This document shows positions 63,196-64,000 of a DNA stretch of 64,000 nucleotides, piece after piece. How positions within the stretch are numbered: position 1 is the stretch's first letter; every line of letters begins with the position of its first letter. Position numbers and translations under genes: made by a program. Origin of the DNA: Mustela lutreola (taxonomy: Eukaryota; Chordata; Mammalia; Carnivora; Mustelidae); assembly GCF_030435805.1 (NCBI RefSeq), contig NC_081305.1:55152001-55216000 (forward strand), given 5' to 3'. The notes under the pieces are model-generated. The model saw nothing but the letters and a program-made list of their open reading frames with translations, had not been told where the DNA came from and did no database searches.

Positions 63196-63900
63196 GTATA
63201 AAGTGTGTTCATTCAACAAACACTTGGTGAAGCCGAAAGAGCGGCATCTCACTGATTTTTTCAGTGCAAAGCTGGGAGTTGTTATTATTGTCCCCATTTT
63301 ACAGACAAGAAAAGAGATTCATGGGGTGTGAAGGAAGAATTCTAGTCCTATGTGACCATTAACCTCCAATCTTCTGGGGGACGAGTGTTGGAATGTGACT
63401 GGTCTTTATGGAATCCGTGTTCTGAGTGCACATAGTCCCCAGCAAAGCCAGGAACGTCCCGCTGAGGCCGGGAGTTTTGTGCCTAATACAAAACAGTTGA
63501 GGATTAGAAAACAAATGGCACCTGGTGCGATGTCTGGGTCGGGTCAAGTAAACCTGGAATCTTCCTCTCCCATCAGACCACCACTTGAATGCTAGCAACA
63601 GACAAGACTTAAAGGGAGAGCTGCCAGCCAAACACTTGTATAAAGTTATTTACATCTACTAACTCCTTTAATCATCCTAGTAACTCCATGAAGTGGAAAC
63701 TATACCCTCTTTAAAGATGAGAAAGTCGCCGTATTGAGGGTCAGGGCTACTGTCGGGGGACTGATAATCATCCTCAAGAGGAAAAGTTTCTTCCCCTGTA
63801 AGTAAGGGAATGAATGTTGGGAGTTCAAGGTGTAAAGAGGAAAATCTGTGAACAGAGGACCCACACCCCCTACTGGTCGGAGCCTCTCATTGCTGCAGGA
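63196..63900. other. AKT1S1-downstream intergenic sequence
   Basis: Contains MIR-like pieces near 63280-63320 (reverse) and 63640-63750. No gene is seen. Confidence 0.5.
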
Positions 63901-63924
63901 GAGATGAAGGTCAGAGCGCTAAGC

Positions 63925-64000
63925 CGCAGTCGTGGGGCGGGGCTTCTGTCGTGGGAGGAGCCAAGGCCCTTCCCCAATTCCGGAGGGCGAGTCATTTCCG
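63925..64000 (+). promoter_or_regulatory. GC-box segment, possible PNKP promoter
   Basis: GGGGCGGGGC at about 63934-63943 and a CpG-bearing stretch at the window edge. In human the next gene beyond AKT1S1 is PNKP, transcribed away from it in this direction. No PNKP coding sequence lies in the window, so this is a synteny-based guess. Confidence 0.35.

Overview
The window is carnivoran nuclear DNA. Two lines of evidence support this. First, there are about 35 tRNA-Lys-derived Can-SINEs. Most belong to a young subfamily whose tail reads tctctgcctgcctctctgcctacttgtgatctct in substance, which I associate with mustelids (ferret, mink, otter, badger group); the species itself is an inference. Second, the protein-coding genes are near-identical in length and sequence to human ATF5, NUP62, IL4I1, TBC1D17 and AKT1S1. 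The block corresponds to human 19q13.33, read in the opposite direction.

Layout. 1-1980: Can-SINE cluster. About 1985 to 5.2 kb or further: ATF5 on the minus strand (coding exons 4446-4269 and 3329-2665), a stress-response bZIP factor. 5.6-6.5 kb: CpG-rich, NRF1-site-rich promoter region from which NUP62 starts on the plus strand. About 6.2-29.5 kb: NUP62, with a non-coding first exon, an intron of about 20.5 kb filled with SINEs, antisense L1 fragments, MIRs and a few LTR fossils, and one coding exon (26841-28424). 29.5-36.7 kb: intergenic, SINE-rich. 36.7-42.8 kb: IL4I1 (plus, six coding exons plus a 4-codon first coding exon... seven intervals listed in its entry are the basis of a 564-residue secreted amino acid oxidase). 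About 43.07-54.1 kb: TBC1D17 (minus, 17 coding exons, 649 residues), tail-to-tail with IL4I1. 54.1-55.2 kb: head-to-head promoter region shared by TBC1D17 and AKT1S1. 55.1-63.2 kb: AKT1S1/PRAS40 (plus, 256 residues, or 276 with an upstream in-frame start). 63.2-64 kb: intergenic, ending in a GC-box-bearing segment that synteny suggests is the PNKP promoter.

The genes do not form one pathway. NUP62 is a nuclear pore scaffold/FG protein, ATF5 and AKT1S1 belong to stress and mTORC1 signalling, TBC1D17 is a Rab GAP and IL4I1 is an immunoregulatory secreted enzyme. Their linkage is by shared promoters and convergent ends. All coding exons are intact with canonical GT-AG boundaries. I found no novel gene system. 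The most unusual signals are: a 12-copy CCAAT/ATTGG cluster inside the AKT1S1 3' UTR; two nested SINE stacks in the NUP62 intron where younger SINEs landed twice at the same two points of an older SINE; a candidate ATF5 upstream exon that would give a 59-codon uORF; an IL4I1 poly(A) signal that overlaps the stop codon; and a degenerate CAAC-type repeat in the ATF5 intron.
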